Shown here: positions 16,730-26,722 of the stretch, in pieces
Position numbering within the stretch: position 1 is the first letter of the stretch
How the letters are laid out: each line of letters begins with the position of its first letter
From: Parasedimentitalea huanghaiensis
Lineage (GTDB): Bacteria > Pseudomonadota > Alphaproteobacteria > Rhodobacterales > Rhodobacteraceae
Direction: 5' to 3'
NCBI RefSeq assembly: GCF_009753675.1
Contig: NZ_WQLV01000019.1
Span: forward strand, 25,388-89,387
Length of the DNA stretch: 64,000 nucleotides
Translations under genes and position numbers: made by a program
The notes under the pieces: model-generated
Told to the model about the DNA's origin: nothing
The model's input: the letters and a program-made list of their open reading frames with translations, nothing else
The model's database searches: none

Positions 16730-18247
16730 TCAATCATGTGCGACCTCCATTCCGTGGGCGCCACCCAACATCAGGCCTATTTCGTCGACGGTCAGCCCGG
16801 CTGCTGGGCGCGGTGCGCTTAAGCGACCTTCGTTCAGCGCGGCAAAACTGTCCGAGATTTCCATCAGCTCATCCAGATCCTGACTGATACAGATCACCGC
16901 TGCACCCTTGGCAGCCAGATCCAGCAAGGATTGCCGGATGTCAGCTGCGGCTGCGGCGTCCACACCCCAGGTGGGCTGGTTTACCACCAGCACGTCGGGG
17001 TCTTGTAGCACTTCGCGGCCAATCACGAACTTTTGCAAGTTGCCGCCTGACAGGGATCGCGCTGCATTTTCAGGCCCAGGTGTGCGCACGTCAAAGGACT
17101 TGATCACCGTTTCGGCGAATTCCTTGGCTGCGCCCCAGTTCAGAAAACCATTGGTCTCCAAGTTCTGACGGACCGATCCGGTCAGCATGGCATTTTCCGT
17201 CAAGCTCATATCTGGCGCAGCCGCATGGCCCAATCGTTCCTCGGGGGCAGCAAGCACACCCAGACGGCGTCGCGCGACCGGGCCCAATTGACCAATGGCT
17301 TCACCATTCAGCTTGACTGCATCCGCTTCGGTGACTGTTTCACCGGACAATACGTTCAGCAATTCATCCTGGCCATTGCCAGCCACGCCGCCAATACCCA
17401 GCACTTCACCTTTGCGCACCGTTAGGTGCACGTTTTTCAGCGCTGTGCCAAAGGCCGAGGGGGAGGGAACCGAAAGGCCCGACACATCCATAGCCGCAGC
17501 ACCAAATTCGCGACCCGACCGTTCTGGAGTGTGTAGGGTCGAGCCCACCATCAGCTCCGCCATGTCACGCGCCGAAGTCTCGGCCGGTGTACATTCACCG
17601 ACGTTTTTACCCAGTCGTAGAATGGTGGCGTGATCACACAGGGTGCGGATCTCTTCCAGCTTGTGGCTGATGTACAGGATTGAGGTGCCTTCAGATCGCA
17701 ATTTCTGCAGCGTCTGGAACAAGATCTCGACCTCTTGCGGTGTCAGCACTGATGTAGGTTCATCCATGATCAGCAGCTTGGGGTCTTGCAGCAGGCAGCG
17801 AATGATCTCGACCCTTTGGCGCTCGCCTGCCGACAGATCGCCAACTGTGCGGTAGGGGTCCAGAGGCAGACCATAGGCCTCAGAGACTTCGCGGATACGG
17901 GTAGCCAGATCCTTCATCGGCGGTGGGTTTTCCATGCCAAGCGCAATGTTTTCAGACACATTAAGGGCGTCGAACAGTGAAAAGTGCTGGAACACCATAG
18001 CAATGCCATCACCACGAGCCGCGCGGGGTTCAGGGGGGGCATAGGGTTGGCCCCGCAACAGCATCTGGCCGCTGTCAGGTTTCACCAATCCATAAATCAT
18101 TTTCACTAGTGTGGATTTTCCGGCCCCGTTTTCCCCCAACAGCGCGTGGACTTCTCCCTCGCCGATATCGAAAGTCACAGTGTCGTTGGCCACCACTCCG
18201 GGGTAGGCCTTGGTCAGCCCTTGCAGGCTCAGCAATGGAACAGTCAC
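16730..18247 (-). CDS. ABC transporter ATP-binding protein with two ABC domains (BMP-type importer)
   Basis: 505 residues made of two fused nucleotide-binding domains, as in the ATPases of ribose and purine nucleoside importers. The first has an intact Walker A (GENGAGKST), signature LSAGERQRVEI and Walker B LLIMDEPTS. The second has a divergent Walker A (GVAGNGQDEL), the signature LSGGNLQKF and VLVVNQPTWG in place of a normal Walker B, which is usual for this class. Translation starts with GTG overlapping the xdhC stop, so enzyme maturation and transport genes are coupled. Confidence 0.88.
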   Translation of the reverse strand: MTVPLLSLQGLTKAYPGVVANDTVTFDIGEGEVHALLGENGAGKSTLVKMIYGLVKPDSGQMLLRGQPYAPPEPRAARGDGIAMVFQHFSLFDALNVSENIALGMENPPPMKDLATRIREVSEAYGLPLDPYRTVGDLSAGERQRVEIIRCLLQDPKLLIMDEPTSVLTPQEVEILFQTLQKLRSEGTSILYISHKLEEIRTLCDHATILRLGKNVGECTPAETSARDMAELMVGSTLHTPERSGREFGAAAMDVSGLSVPSPSAFGTALKNVHLTVRKGEVLGIGGVAGNGQDELLNVLSGETVTEADAVKLNGEAIGQLGPVARRRLGVLAAPEERLGHAAAPDMSLTENAMLTGSVRQNLETNGFLNWGAAKEFAETVIKSFDVRTPGPENAARSLSGGNLQKFVIGREVLQDPDVLVVNQPTWGVDAAAAADIRQSLLDLAAKGAAVICISQDLDELMEISDSFAALNEGRLSAPRPAAGLTVDEIGLMLGGAHGMEVAHD

Positions 18248-19179
18248 GCGCGTCTATCCTTCTTTAACTCTTCCTTTGCGCCTGCGCGCAGAATTTCCCC
18301 TGCAACGCCGACCGCAATCATCTGCGGATGTTTGCCCAGTGACGGATCGCCAATGGGGCAAGTGATCCGGGCGATATGCCCGGCGCTGTGTCCCAACCCA
18401 CCCAGCCGGGAGCGAAATCGCGCCCATTTGGTGGCTGAGCCGATGAGACCAGCAAAAGAAAATTCATGCTTCAACAAGGCGTGGCATAGCGCCAGATCGA
18501 GTGTGTGGGAATAGGTGAGTACCAAATGTTGAGCATTTTCAGGTGCGTGTGGAACCAAAAGCGTCGGGTCAGAGGCCGGAACAGCTGTTACGCCTTCTGC
18601 AATGTTCTCCGGAAAACGCTCAGGTGCGGTATCCACCCAGGTGATGTCCAAGTCTGGCAGGGGGGACAGCACATCAACTAGGGCACGACCCACGTGTCCG
18701 GCGCCCCAGATCCACAAAGGTGTGTCGGGCTTGTGCACGGGTTCAATCATCCAACCATCGATCAGCTGCGGGACGGGGCGCTGGCCTTGATTGCGCAGTT
18801 TTGTCAACACGCGTGTGACGGACATCGGCACTGGGGCAGGGTCCGCTGGTCGGGCGATGAGTTCCTCGTCCAGTGCTGCCACTTTCGCTGCATCGTAGAC
18901 TTCGCTCAGCAGAAAAACGACACCGCCACAGCATTGGCCCAGATCGGGGCCAAGCGCGTGTTTGCTCAGCACCCGGTCTTTGGACTGTGAACGGGCTGTC
19001 TCGGCGGCCTCATATTCCAATGTGCCGCCGCCGATGGTTCCGGACTGGCCCGAAGACCAGACCAGCATCGCCGCACCGACTTCGCGAGGGGAGGAGCCAC
19101 GAATGTCGGCGATGACAACCCGGGTGACACGCCCATGGGCGGTCACCGCGGATTTCAGACCCTGTAGGTCAAACCCCAT
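18244..19179 (-). CDS. xdhC: Xanthine dehydrogenase accessory protein XdhC
   Basis: 311 residues with an N-terminal XdhC/CoxI domain (VIADIRGSSPREVGAAMLV, then GTIGGGTLEYEA) and a C-terminal Rossmann-like domain (WIWGAGHVGRALVDVL, then LTYSHTLDLALCHALL). In Rhodobacter capsulatus XdhC binds the molybdenum cofactor, helps its sulfuration and inserts it into XdhB. The start at 19179 has GGAGGG 7 bases upstream and overlaps the end of xdhB by 11 bp; a longer in-frame extension is unlikely to be used. Confidence 0.9.
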   Translation of the reverse strand: MGFDLQGLKSAVTAHGRVTRVVIADIRGSSPREVGAAMLVWSSGQSGTIGGGTLEYEAAETARSQSKDRVLSKHALGPDLGQCCGGVVFLLSEVYDAAKVAALDEELIARPADPAPVPMSVTRVLTKLRNQGQRPVPQLIDGWMIEPVHKPDTPLWIWGAGHVGRALVDVLSPLPDLDITWVDTAPERFPENIAEGVTAVPASDPTLLVPHAPENAQHLVLTYSHTLDLALCHALLKHEFSFAGLIGSATKWARFRSRLGGLGHSAGHIARITCPIGDPSLGKHPQMIAVGVAGEILRAGAKEELKKDRRA

Positions 19180-21487
19180 CACGGACCCTCCGGATCGTGG
19201 TATAGACCTGTTCAGCCGTTGCGGGCGCATCCAGCGCCGGATAGGCATCGCCAAAAGCCGATACCGCATCGCTGAGCGCCAGGAAGGTCGAGATGCCTAG
19301 GTTAAACGGCGGTTCGCCCACGGCCTTGGACCGATAAATCGTATCCTCGGGGTTGCGGCCATCCCACAGATCTACGTTGAACACATCGGGACGGTCGGAA
19401 CAGGCAGGGATTTTATAGGTCGACGGCGCATGGGTGCGCAGGCTGCCTTTGTCATCCCAGACCAGTTCCTCGGTGGTCAGCCATCCGGTGCCCTGTACAT
19501 AGGCACCTTCGACCTGGCCGATGTCCAGATCCGGGTTCAGCGATGCGCCGGCATCATGCAGGATATCGGTGCGCAGGATGCGATTTTCACCAGTCAGCTG
19601 GTCCACCACCACTTCGGTAATGGCCGCGCCATATGAGAAGTAGAAGAACGGACGTCCCTGGCCCTTGATCCGGTCCCATTTCACCTTGGGGGTTTTGTAG
19701 TACCCGGTTGACGACAGGCTGATACGTCCCTGATAGCACTGCGAGGCGGCTTCCTCAAAAGTCATCACATCGTCACCGATGATCACTTGACCATCTTCGA
19801 ATTTGACAGCTTTGGCATCACACTGGTGGCGCTCGGACAGGAACTCGGCCATGCGGTCACGGATGGTGTCACAGGCAGCCTTGACCGCCATGCCGTTCAG
19901 GTCTGACCCGGACGAAGCCGCGGTGGCCGAGGTGTTGGGCACTTTGGCGGTGTCGGTGGCGGTGATCTTGATCACATCCATGCCAACGCCAAAGCGCGAC
20001 GCTGCCACTTGCGCCACCTTTTGGAACAGGCCCTGACCCATTTCGGTGCCGCCGTGGTTCAGGTGAACCGAGCCATCCTGATAGACATGCACCAGTGCAC
20101 CCGCCTGGTTGAGGTGGGTGAGGGTGAAGGAGATGCCAAATTTGACCGGCGAGAAGGCGATGCCGCGCTTGAGCCGGGACTGGCCCTTGTTCCACTCGGC
20201 AATTTCAGCCTTGCGGGCAGCATAGTCTGAGGTTTCAAGCAGCTGATCGGTCATGCCGTGCAGCTCAAAATCGGTGACTTCCATGCCATATGGCGTGGTG
20301 TTGTCAGCCCGAACCCGGTTGTTGGGCGCGTCATAGTAGTTGCGTTTGCGCAGCTCGACCGGATCCAGCCCCAGATCATGGGCAATGTGATCCATCACGC
20401 GCTCGATCCCAACCATCCCCTGAGGGCCACCAAATCCGCGATAGGCGGTGGCGCTTTGGGTGTTGGTTTTCAAGCGGTGGCTTTCAATGCGAATGGCCGG
20501 GATGGCATAGGCGTTGTCGGCGTGCAGCATGGCGCGGTCGGCCACGGGCAGGGACAGATCCTGCGCCCAGCCGCAGCGGGTCATGTGATGGAATTCGACC
20601 CCCAGCAGCTGGCCGTCATTATCAAAACCAGCGCGGTAGGTGATGCGGAACTCGTGCCGTTTGCCGGTGATGATCATGTCATCGTCACGGTCATAACGCA
20701 TCTTGCAGGGCTTGCCAGTGTGGCGTGCGGCAATGGCACAGGAGACCGCCAGCGCGTTGCCCTGGCTTTCCTTGCCGCCAAAACCGCCACCCATACGGCG
20801 GGTTTCAACCCGGACTGCATGCATTGGCAGGCCGATGGCCTCTGCCACCTTGTGCTGGATCTCGGTTGGGTGCTGGGTCGAGCTGGACACCAGCATGTCG
20901 CAGCCTTCTTGCGGCAGGGCCAAAGCGGCCTGACCTTCAAGATAGAAGTGCTCTTGGCCGCCGATCTCGAACGTGCCTTTGACACTGCGTGGGGCAGCAT
21001 CAATCGCGGCGGCGGGATCACCCTTGGTGTAGATTCGCGGGCCATCCTCAAACCGGCTGTTGGCCGCCATCGCCTCGTCCATGGTCAGAATCGGGGTTTC
21101 TTCGACATAGTCGATCTTACCCTTTTTCGCGGCGGCACGGGCAAGGTTGTGGCCTGTGGCGACAACCAGGAACACCGGCTGACCGACATGATTAACGGTG
21201 CCGTCAGACAGCAGCGGTTCGTCGTGGATCGACGGCGAAACATCATTGGTAAAGGGCAGGTCGTCGGCGGTCAGCACTGCAACCACGCCTTTGCTGGCCT
21301 TGACCTCGGACAGGTCCATTGACTGGATCCGGCCCTTGGCAATGGGAGAGGTGCCAAAGGCCAGATGCAGGCAGTCAACGGGCATTGGTATGTCGTCGAT
21401 ATAACGGGCTTTGCCGGTCACATGCAGCAGGGCTGCGTCATGGGGCAAGGGCTTGGCGACGGGGCCTTTGTTGCTCAGGTCGTTCAT
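19169..21487 (-). CDS. xdhB: Xanthine dehydrogenase molybdopterin-binding subunit
   Basis: 772 residues, close to the 777 of the Rhodobacter capsulatus enzyme. It carries the aldehyde oxidase/xanthine dehydrogenase domains: RMGGGFGGKESQ for cofactor binding, AYRGFGGPQGM, and near residue 724 AVGEPPFNLGIS with the catalytic Glu. Oxidises hypoxanthine to xanthine and xanthine to urate together with XdhA. Overlaps xdhA by 4 bp (ATGA) and xdhC by 11 bp, so the three genes are translationally coupled. Confidence 0.95.
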   Translation of the reverse strand: MNDLSNKGPVAKPLPHDAALLHVTGKARYIDDIPMPVDCLHLAFGTSPIAKGRIQSMDLSEVKASKGVVAVLTADDLPFTNDVSPSIHDEPLLSDGTVNHVGQPVFLVVATGHNLARAAAKKGKIDYVEETPILTMDEAMAANSRFEDGPRIYTKGDPAAAIDAAPRSVKGTFEIGGQEHFYLEGQAALALPQEGCDMLVSSSTQHPTEIQHKVAEAIGLPMHAVRVETRRMGGGFGGKESQGNALAVSCAIAARHTGKPCKMRYDRDDDMIITGKRHEFRITYRAGFDNDGQLLGVEFHHMTRCGWAQDLSLPVADRAMLHADNAYAIPAIRIESHRLKTNTQSATAYRGFGGPQGMVGIERVMDHIAHDLGLDPVELRKRNYYDAPNNRVRADNTTPYGMEVTDFELHGMTDQLLETSDYAARKAEIAEWNKGQSRLKRGIAFSPVKFGISFTLTHLNQAGALVHVYQDGSVHLNHGGTEMGQGLFQKVAQVAASRFGVGMDVIKITATDTAKVPNTSATAASSGSDLNGMAVKAACDTIRDRMAEFLSERHQCDAKAVKFEDGQVIIGDDVMTFEEAASQCYQGRISLSSTGYYKTPKVKWDRIKGQGRPFFYFSYGAAITEVVVDQLTGENRILRTDILHDAGASLNPDLDIGQVEGAYVQGTGWLTTEELVWDDKGSLRTHAPSTYKIPACSDRPDVFNVDLWDGRNPEDTIYRSKAVGEPPFNLGISTFLALSDAVSAFGDAYPALDAPATAEQVYTTIRRVRDGV

Positions 21488-22854
21488 ATCGCCACCTCCA
21501 GAACCGAGGTCGTTTCGCCGTTCATCTCGGCAAAATAGCGAGCCAGCAGATTGCTGGCGCTGTCCAGGCGATAGTCAGCCGAGGCACGCATGTCGGTCAT
21601 TGGGGTGTAGTCCTTGCCAAATTCAGCCATGGCTTTGGTGACGGTCTCTTCGGTCCAGGGTTGGCCGATCAAGGCGTTTTCAACGTGGGTGGCACGGTGC
21701 GGGGTACCCGCCATGCCGCCAAATGCGATACGGGCAGAGGCAACGGTGCCGTTGTCCACGGTTACGTTAAAGGCACCCAGCACGGCCGAGATGTCTTGGT
21801 CAAACCGTTTGGAGATTTTGTAGACGCGCAGGGTGTCGGCTTGGCGCGGGAAACTGACGGCCTCGACAAATTCACCCGCTGCACGGTCCTGCTTACCGTA
21901 TTCGATAAAGAAGTCTTCGAGCGCGATGTCGCGGCGGCTGTCACCTTTGCGCAGATGCAGAGTGGCCCCCAGAGCGATTAGAGCTGGCGGGTTATCCCCG
22001 ATGGGTGAGCCATTGGCGATATTGCCACCAACCGTGGCGGCGTTGCGGACTGGCATCGAGGCATAGCGGCGGATCATTTCACCGTATGATGGGTGCAGCG
22101 GTTCGATCACCTCGCGCATGGCGTTCATGTCGACCATGGCTCCCAGACGGACACGAGTGTCCGTGACCTCGATCTGTTTCAGATCGGCGCAGCCTTCGAG
22201 GAAGATCACCGGATCCAGCTGGCGCATGCCCTTGGTGACCCAAAGGCCCACATCGGTGGCACCCGCGACCAGAACTGCATCTGGGTTGTCGGCATAGACC
22301 TTGGCCAGCTCATCGGATGAGCGCGGCGAAAATTCACCAGCGTTGGCTGGGGCAGGCAGCTCGGTGCCTTCTTTCTTGATCCAGACGGGAACTGGCTGTT
22401 CCTCAACTGCTTCGGCGGCGCGGATGATTGGGGCATAGCCGGTGCAGCGGCACAGGTTGCCGGCCAGTTGGTCGTCGTGATCGGTGGCGCCGTTTTTGTG
22501 GGCGGTGACCATCGACATCACAAAACCCGGCGTGCAGAAGCCGCACTGCGAGCCGTGATGGGTGATCATTTCCTGCTGCACCGGGTGCAGTTCACCAGTG
22601 TCGCTGGCGACACCTTCGACGGTGCGCACGGATTTGCCGTTAAGCTGTGGCAGGAATAGAATGCAGGAGTTGAGGGATTTGGAGCCGTTGGGATCCGTCA
22701 CCATAACTGTACAGGCGCCGCAATCGCCTTCGTTGCAGCCTTCTTTGGTTCCTGTAAGGTGGCGCTCTTCTCGAAGCCAATCCAACAGCGTCACTGTCGG
22801 CTCTGCGTCCGGCAGCGTTACCTCCTCACCGTTTAAGTGAAAGGTGATTGTCAT
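21484..22854 (-). CDS. xdhA: Xanthine dehydrogenase small subunit (2Fe-2S and FAD domains)
   Basis: 456 residues (R. capsulatus XdhA has 462). The N-terminal plant-type ferredoxin domain shows EGCNEGDCGACTV, the second 2Fe-2S domain shows CGFCTPG and CRCTGYAPI, and the FAD domain (about residues 175-345) shows VAGATDVGLWVTKG and GNIANGSPIGDNPPALIALG. Electrons pass from XdhB to NAD+ through this subunit. The start at 22854 (MTITFHLNG) is chosen by family N-terminus; upstream in-frame sequence is not conserved. First gene of the seven-gene purine operon. Confidence 0.93.
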   Translation of the reverse strand: MTITFHLNGEEVTLPDAEPTVTLLDWLREERHLTGTKEGCNEGDCGACTVMVTDPNGSKSLNSCILFLPQLNGKSVRTVEGVASDTGELHPVQQEMITHHGSQCGFCTPGFVMSMVTAHKNGATDHDDQLAGNLCRCTGYAPIIRAAEAVEEQPVPVWIKKEGTELPAPANAGEFSPRSSDELAKVYADNPDAVLVAGATDVGLWVTKGMRQLDPVIFLEGCADLKQIEVTDTRVRLGAMVDMNAMREVIEPLHPSYGEMIRRYASMPVRNAATVGGNIANGSPIGDNPPALIALGATLHLRKGDSRRDIALEDFFIEYGKQDRAAGEFVEAVSFPRQADTLRVYKISKRFDQDISAVLGAFNVTVDNGTVASARIAFGGMAGTPHRATHVENALIGQPWTEETVTKAMAEFGKDYTPMTDMRASADYRLDSASNLLARYFAEMNGETTSVLEVAI

Positions 22855-23209
22855 TGTTGAAACCCGTCGCGTTACATTGTTTTGCCGAATTGCCATCCTT
22901 CGATGCGACGTAGAAGAAATGGCGGGCATTGTCGCTTGCTGTCCTTAGCGTAGAAAGCAGATCCTTAGTCTGGCAAGGAAAAGTCACTCTGCGCTGCAGT
23001 ATTACGAGGTGAATTGATGTGTCCAAAAGACCAATTTTTAGGTTGTTCCCGTTAAATTTCATAGAGTTGAGGGATTTTCTCTTCTTAACGCTTATATAAC
23101 ACTTTCAACAAAAGCAGAACAATGGGCGTGGATATTCTGTCAAAATGAGGGCGAAGCGACTCGGATAATCAGCTTTCACAGGGTGTCCGCAATGGGCTAA
23201 CTTGCCTTT
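22855..23209. other. Divergent promoter region between xdhA and dnaE
   Basis: 355 bp without a credible gene. It must hold the promoters for the xdh operon (minus) and dnaE (plus). An AT-rich section near 23,060-23,120 could contain promoter elements, but I could not assign boxes or a riboswitch. Confidence 0.5.
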
Positions 23210-26200
23210 ATGACCCAAACTCCTCGATTCATTCACCTGCGCTCCCACACCGAATACTCCCTTCTAGAGGGGGCGTTGCGGCTAAAAAAGCTGCCTGATT
23301 TGTGCAAAAAGCATGACATGCCCGCGATTGCGGTGACGGACAGTAACAACCTGTTTTCGGCGTTGGAATTTTCCGTTTCAGCCAGTGGTGCTGGTGTGCA
23401 GCCAATCATTGGCTGCCAGATGGATTTGCGGTTTGCCGAACCCGCACCGGGTGAGCGGCCCCGGCCTCCTGCGTCTATGGTGCTCTTGGCGCAGAACGAG
23501 ACGGGTTATGAGCATCTGATGAAGCTGAACTCTTGCCTGTATATGCGGCAGGGGAGCGAGTTACCCTATGTGACGCTGGATGAACTGGAGGTGAATTCCG
23601 GTGGTGTCATCTGTCTAACCGGTGGACCAAACGGCCCTGTGGGGCAGCTGTTGCAGATGGGACAGCGGCCCGCCGCGCAAGAGCTGATGGACCGGCTCAA
23701 GGCGATATTCCCTGACCGGCTGTATGTGGAGCTGCAACGCCATCCGGGTGAAGGTGGCCAGCCCGAAGCGGAGAAACTGACCGAACGTGGCCATGTGGAA
23801 ATGGCCTATGCGATGGATCTGCCGCTGGTCGCGACCAATGATGTCTATTTCCCCAATACCGAGATGTACGAAGCCCATGATGCGATGATCTGTATAGCCG
23901 AGGGCGCCTATGTTGATCAGGTCGAAGGACGGCGCAGGCTGACTGCGCAGCATTACTTCAAGAGCCAAGAGGAAATGGTCACGCTGTTTGCCGACCTGCC
24001 CGAAGCAATTGAGAACACAGTTGAGATAGCCAAGCGCTGTGCCTTTAAGGCCTATTTACGTGATCCGATCCTGCCCAAGTTTGCCGATGACGAGGTTGCT
24101 GAACTGCGTCGTATCGCCAACGAAGGCCTGCAAAAGCGCCTCTCAGTGATCCCGCACGCGGTGACGGTTGAGGAATACCAAAAACGGCTCGATTTCGAGC
24201 TGGATATCATCGAAGGCATGGGATTCCCCGGTTACTTTCTAATCGTTGCCGATTTTATTCAGTGGGCCAAGGATCACGACATTCCCGTGGGGCCGGGGCG
24301 CGGTTCGGGTGCGGGGTCGCTGGTGGCCTATGCGCTGACGATTACCGACCTTGACCCGCTGCGCTATTCGCTGCTGTTCGAACGCTTCCTAAACCCAGAA
24401 CGGGTATCTATGCCCGACTTCGACATCGACTTTTGCATGGATCGCCGTGAAGAGGTGATCAAATACGTGCAAGAGAAGTACGGTCGCGACAAGGTTGGGC
24501 AGATCATCACCTTTGGTGCGCTGCTGTCCAAGGCGGCGGTGCGCGACATGGGGCGGGTGCTACAGATGCCCTATGGCCAAGTGGACCGGCTGTCCAAGCT
24601 GATCCCGGTTGAAGGCGTCAAGCCGATGTCCATCGTGGACAGCCTGAAGGAAGAGCCGCGCTTGCGAGAAGAGGCCCGCAACGAAGAGGTTGTGGACCGG
24701 CTGCTGAAGTACGGCATGCAGGTCGAAGGTCTGTTGCGCTCTGCTGGTACTCACGCGGCGGGGGTAGTGATTGGCGACCGGCCGCTGGATGCGCTGGTGC
24801 CGCTGTACCGCGATCCGCGATCCGACATGCCGGCGACCCAGTTTAACATGAAATGGGTGGAACAGGCCGGGCTGGTCAAGTTTGACTTTTTGGGTCTGAA
24901 AACCCTGACCGTGATTCAAAGTGCGGTGGATTTGATCAAGGGCGAGGGGCGTGATCTGCATATTGCCGCTGATGGCACCCAGCTGTATGATCCACCCGAA
25001 GGCGCGGTGAACGAAATCAACGCCATCCCGTTGGATGATATCCCCACCTATAAGCTTTATGCAGCCGCTAAAACGGTGGCGGTATTCCAGGTGGAATCCA
25101 GCGGTATGATGGATGCGCTAAAGCGGATGAAGCCCAACTGTATCGAGGACATCGTGGCGCTGGTGGCGCTATATCGTCCTGGCCCGATGGAAAACATCCC
25201 GACCTATTGTGAGGTCAAGAACGGGCTGAAAGAGATCACCTCGGTTCACCCGCTGATCGACCACCTGCTGGCCGAAACCCAAGGTATCATCATCTACCAG
25301 GAACAGGTGATGCAGATTGCCCAGGTGATGGCGGGTTATAGCCTTGGCGGGGCTGACCTGTTGCGCCGTGCGATGGGTAAGAAGATCAAAGAGGCGATGG
25401 ACGCTGAACGTCCGAAGTTTGAAAAGGGCGCGGCGGCAAATGGCGTGCCGCCCAAAAAGGCCTCGGAAGTGTTCGACCTGTTGGAAAAATTCGCCAACTA
25501 CGGGTTCAACAAATCCCACGCGGCGGCATATGCAGTGGTGTCCTACCAGACCGGCTGGCTCAAGGCGAACCACCCGGTGGAGTTCATGGGCGGGGTGATG
25601 AACTGCGATATTCACCTGACCGATAAGCTGGCGGTGTTTTTCGAAGAGGTGAAAAAGGGGCTGGGTCTGCCCTATATTCCGCCCTGCGTGAACCGCTCGG
25701 AGGCGATGTTCAACGTAATCGATGGGGTGTTGATCTACGCGCTGGGCGCGTTGAAAAACGTCGGCGTTGAGGCGATGAAGCTGGTGACCGATGCGCGTCG
25801 TGCCTATGGCGAGGATCGACCCTTTGCGACCCTGTATGACTTTGCCCGCAGGGTGGATTTGAAAAAAGTAGGCAAGCGGCCATTGGAAATGCTGGCACGG
25901 GCTGGGGCCTTTGACCAGCTGGACCCTAACCGCCGCCGGGTGTTTGACAGCTTGGAACCCTTGGTCAGCTACTCGAATGCGATCCATGAGCAGAAGAATT
26001 CAAACCAGGTATCGCTGTTTGGCGATGCGGGTGAGGATCTGCCCGAACCGCGTATGTCCGGCACACCGGATTGGTTGCCTGCTGAACGGTTGAGCGAAGA
26101 GTTCAAGGCGATTGGCTTTTATCTGTCTGGCCACCCGTTGGATGACTACATGCCCGCGTTGAAACGCAAAGGCGTGATGACGCTGGATGAGGTTCTTGAA

Positions 26201-26722
26201 AAGGCCAAGCGTGGGCCGTTTCTAGCCAAGATGGCGGGGGTTGTCGCTGGATGTCAGGAGCGTAAATCGGCGCGTGGCAACCGCTTTGCCTTTGCCCAAC
26301 TATCGGATACGACTGGCGGGTTTGAGATTACGCTATTTTCCGAAGCGCTAGAGAAAAGCCGCGAACATCTGGTGACCGGTGGCAAGGTTGTGCTGAGCGC
26401 CGAGGCGACGGTGGAAGCTGACCAGCTGAAACTGCTGGCGCGATCTGTCGGCCCCATTGACGCTGCTGTGGCTGATGCCGGTAATAGTAGTCTGCGGGTT
26501 TATGTGACCGAACCTGCCGCAGTGGCGACCGTGGCGACGGTGCTGGAAGAGGCCCGCGCTGCGGCCAAGAACGCCAGCCGTGGCGAGGTGCTGATGTACC
26601 TGCGTGACTCTACTTTGCCAGGGGATGTGGAACTGGATTTGGGGCAGTACTTCCCGATCAATCCGCAGATCAAAGGTGCGATTAAATCGCTTGATGGCGT
26701 GGAGGATGTTGAAGAGATTTAG
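23210..26722 (+). CDS. dnaE: DNA polymerase III subunit alpha
   Basis: 1170 residues, the standard size for DnaE. Order: PHP domain (RSHTEYSLLEGALRLKKL at the N-terminus), palm with the catalytic Asp pair in MPDFDIDF (about residues 403 and 405), fingers (GTHAAGVVIG, then the NYGFNKSHAAAYA motif), tandem helix-hairpin-helix and OB-fold (KMAGVVAGCQERKSARGNRFAF). It is the replicative polymerase subunit. Long antisense reading frames here are shadows. It is transcribed alone and followed by GC-rich hairpins. Confidence 0.97.
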   Translation: MTQTPRFIHLRSHTEYSLLEGALRLKKLPDLCKKHDMPAIAVTDSNNLFSALEFSVSASGAGVQPIIGCQMDLRFAEPAPGERPRPPASMVLLAQNETGYEHLMKLNSCLYMRQGSELPYVTLDELEVNSGGVICLTGGPNGPVGQLLQMGQRPAAQELMDRLKAIFPDRLYVELQRHPGEGGQPEAEKLTERGHVEMAYAMDLPLVATNDVYFPNTEMYEAHDAMICIAEGAYVDQVEGRRRLTAQHYFKSQEEMVTLFADLPEAIENTVEIAKRCAFKAYLRDPILPKFADDEVAELRRIANEGLQKRLSVIPHAVTVEEYQKRLDFELDIIEGMGFPGYFLIVADFIQWAKDHDIPVGPGRGSGAGSLVAYALTITDLDPLRYSLLFERFLNPERVSMPDFDIDFCMDRREEVIKYVQEKYGRDKVGQIITFGALLSKAAVRDMGRVLQMPYGQVDRLSKLIPVEGVKPMSIVDSLKEEPRLREEARNEEVVDRLLKYGMQVEGLLRSAGTHAAGVVIGDRPLDALVPLYRDPRSDMPATQFNMKWVEQAGLVKFDFLGLKTLTVIQSAVDLIKGEGRDLHIAADGTQLYDPPEGAVNEINAIPLDDIPTYKLYAAAKTVAVFQVESSGMMDALKRMKPNCIEDIVALVALYRPGPMENIPTYCEVKNGLKEITSVHPLIDHLLAETQGIIIYQEQVMQIAQVMAGYSLGGADLLRRAMGKKIKEAMDAERPKFEKGAAANGVPPKKASEVFDLLEKFANYGFNKSHAAAYAVVSYQTGWLKANHPVEFMGGVMNCDIHLTDKLAVFFEEVKKGLGLPYIPPCVNRSEAMFNVIDGVLIYALGALKNVGVEAMKLVTDARRAYGEDRPFATLYDFARRVDLKKVGKRPLEMLARAGAFDQLDPNRRRVFDSLEPLVSYSNAIHEQKNSNQVSLFGDAGEDLPEPRMSGTPDWLPAERLSEEFKAIGFYLSGHPLDDYMPALKRKGVMTLDEVLEKAKRGPFLAKMAGVVAGCQERKSARGNRFAFAQLSDTTGGFEITLFSEALEKSREHLVTGGKVVLSAEATVEADQLKLLARSVGPIDAAVADAGNSSLRVYVTEPAAVATVATVLEEARAAAKNASRGEVLMYLRDSTLPGDVELDLGQYFPINPQIKGAIKSLDGVEDVEEI

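Noticed and set aside
20258..21322. 354-codon plus-strand frame within xdhB
   Set aside because: Antisense shadow of a strongly conserved gene; no ribosome binding site.
22855..23209. Purine or xanthine riboswitch before xdhA
   Set aside because: No convincing conserved core or stem arrangement could be read by eye.
25169..25987. 272-codon minus-strand frame within dnaE
   Set aside because: Antisense shadow; composition mirrors the dnaE codons.
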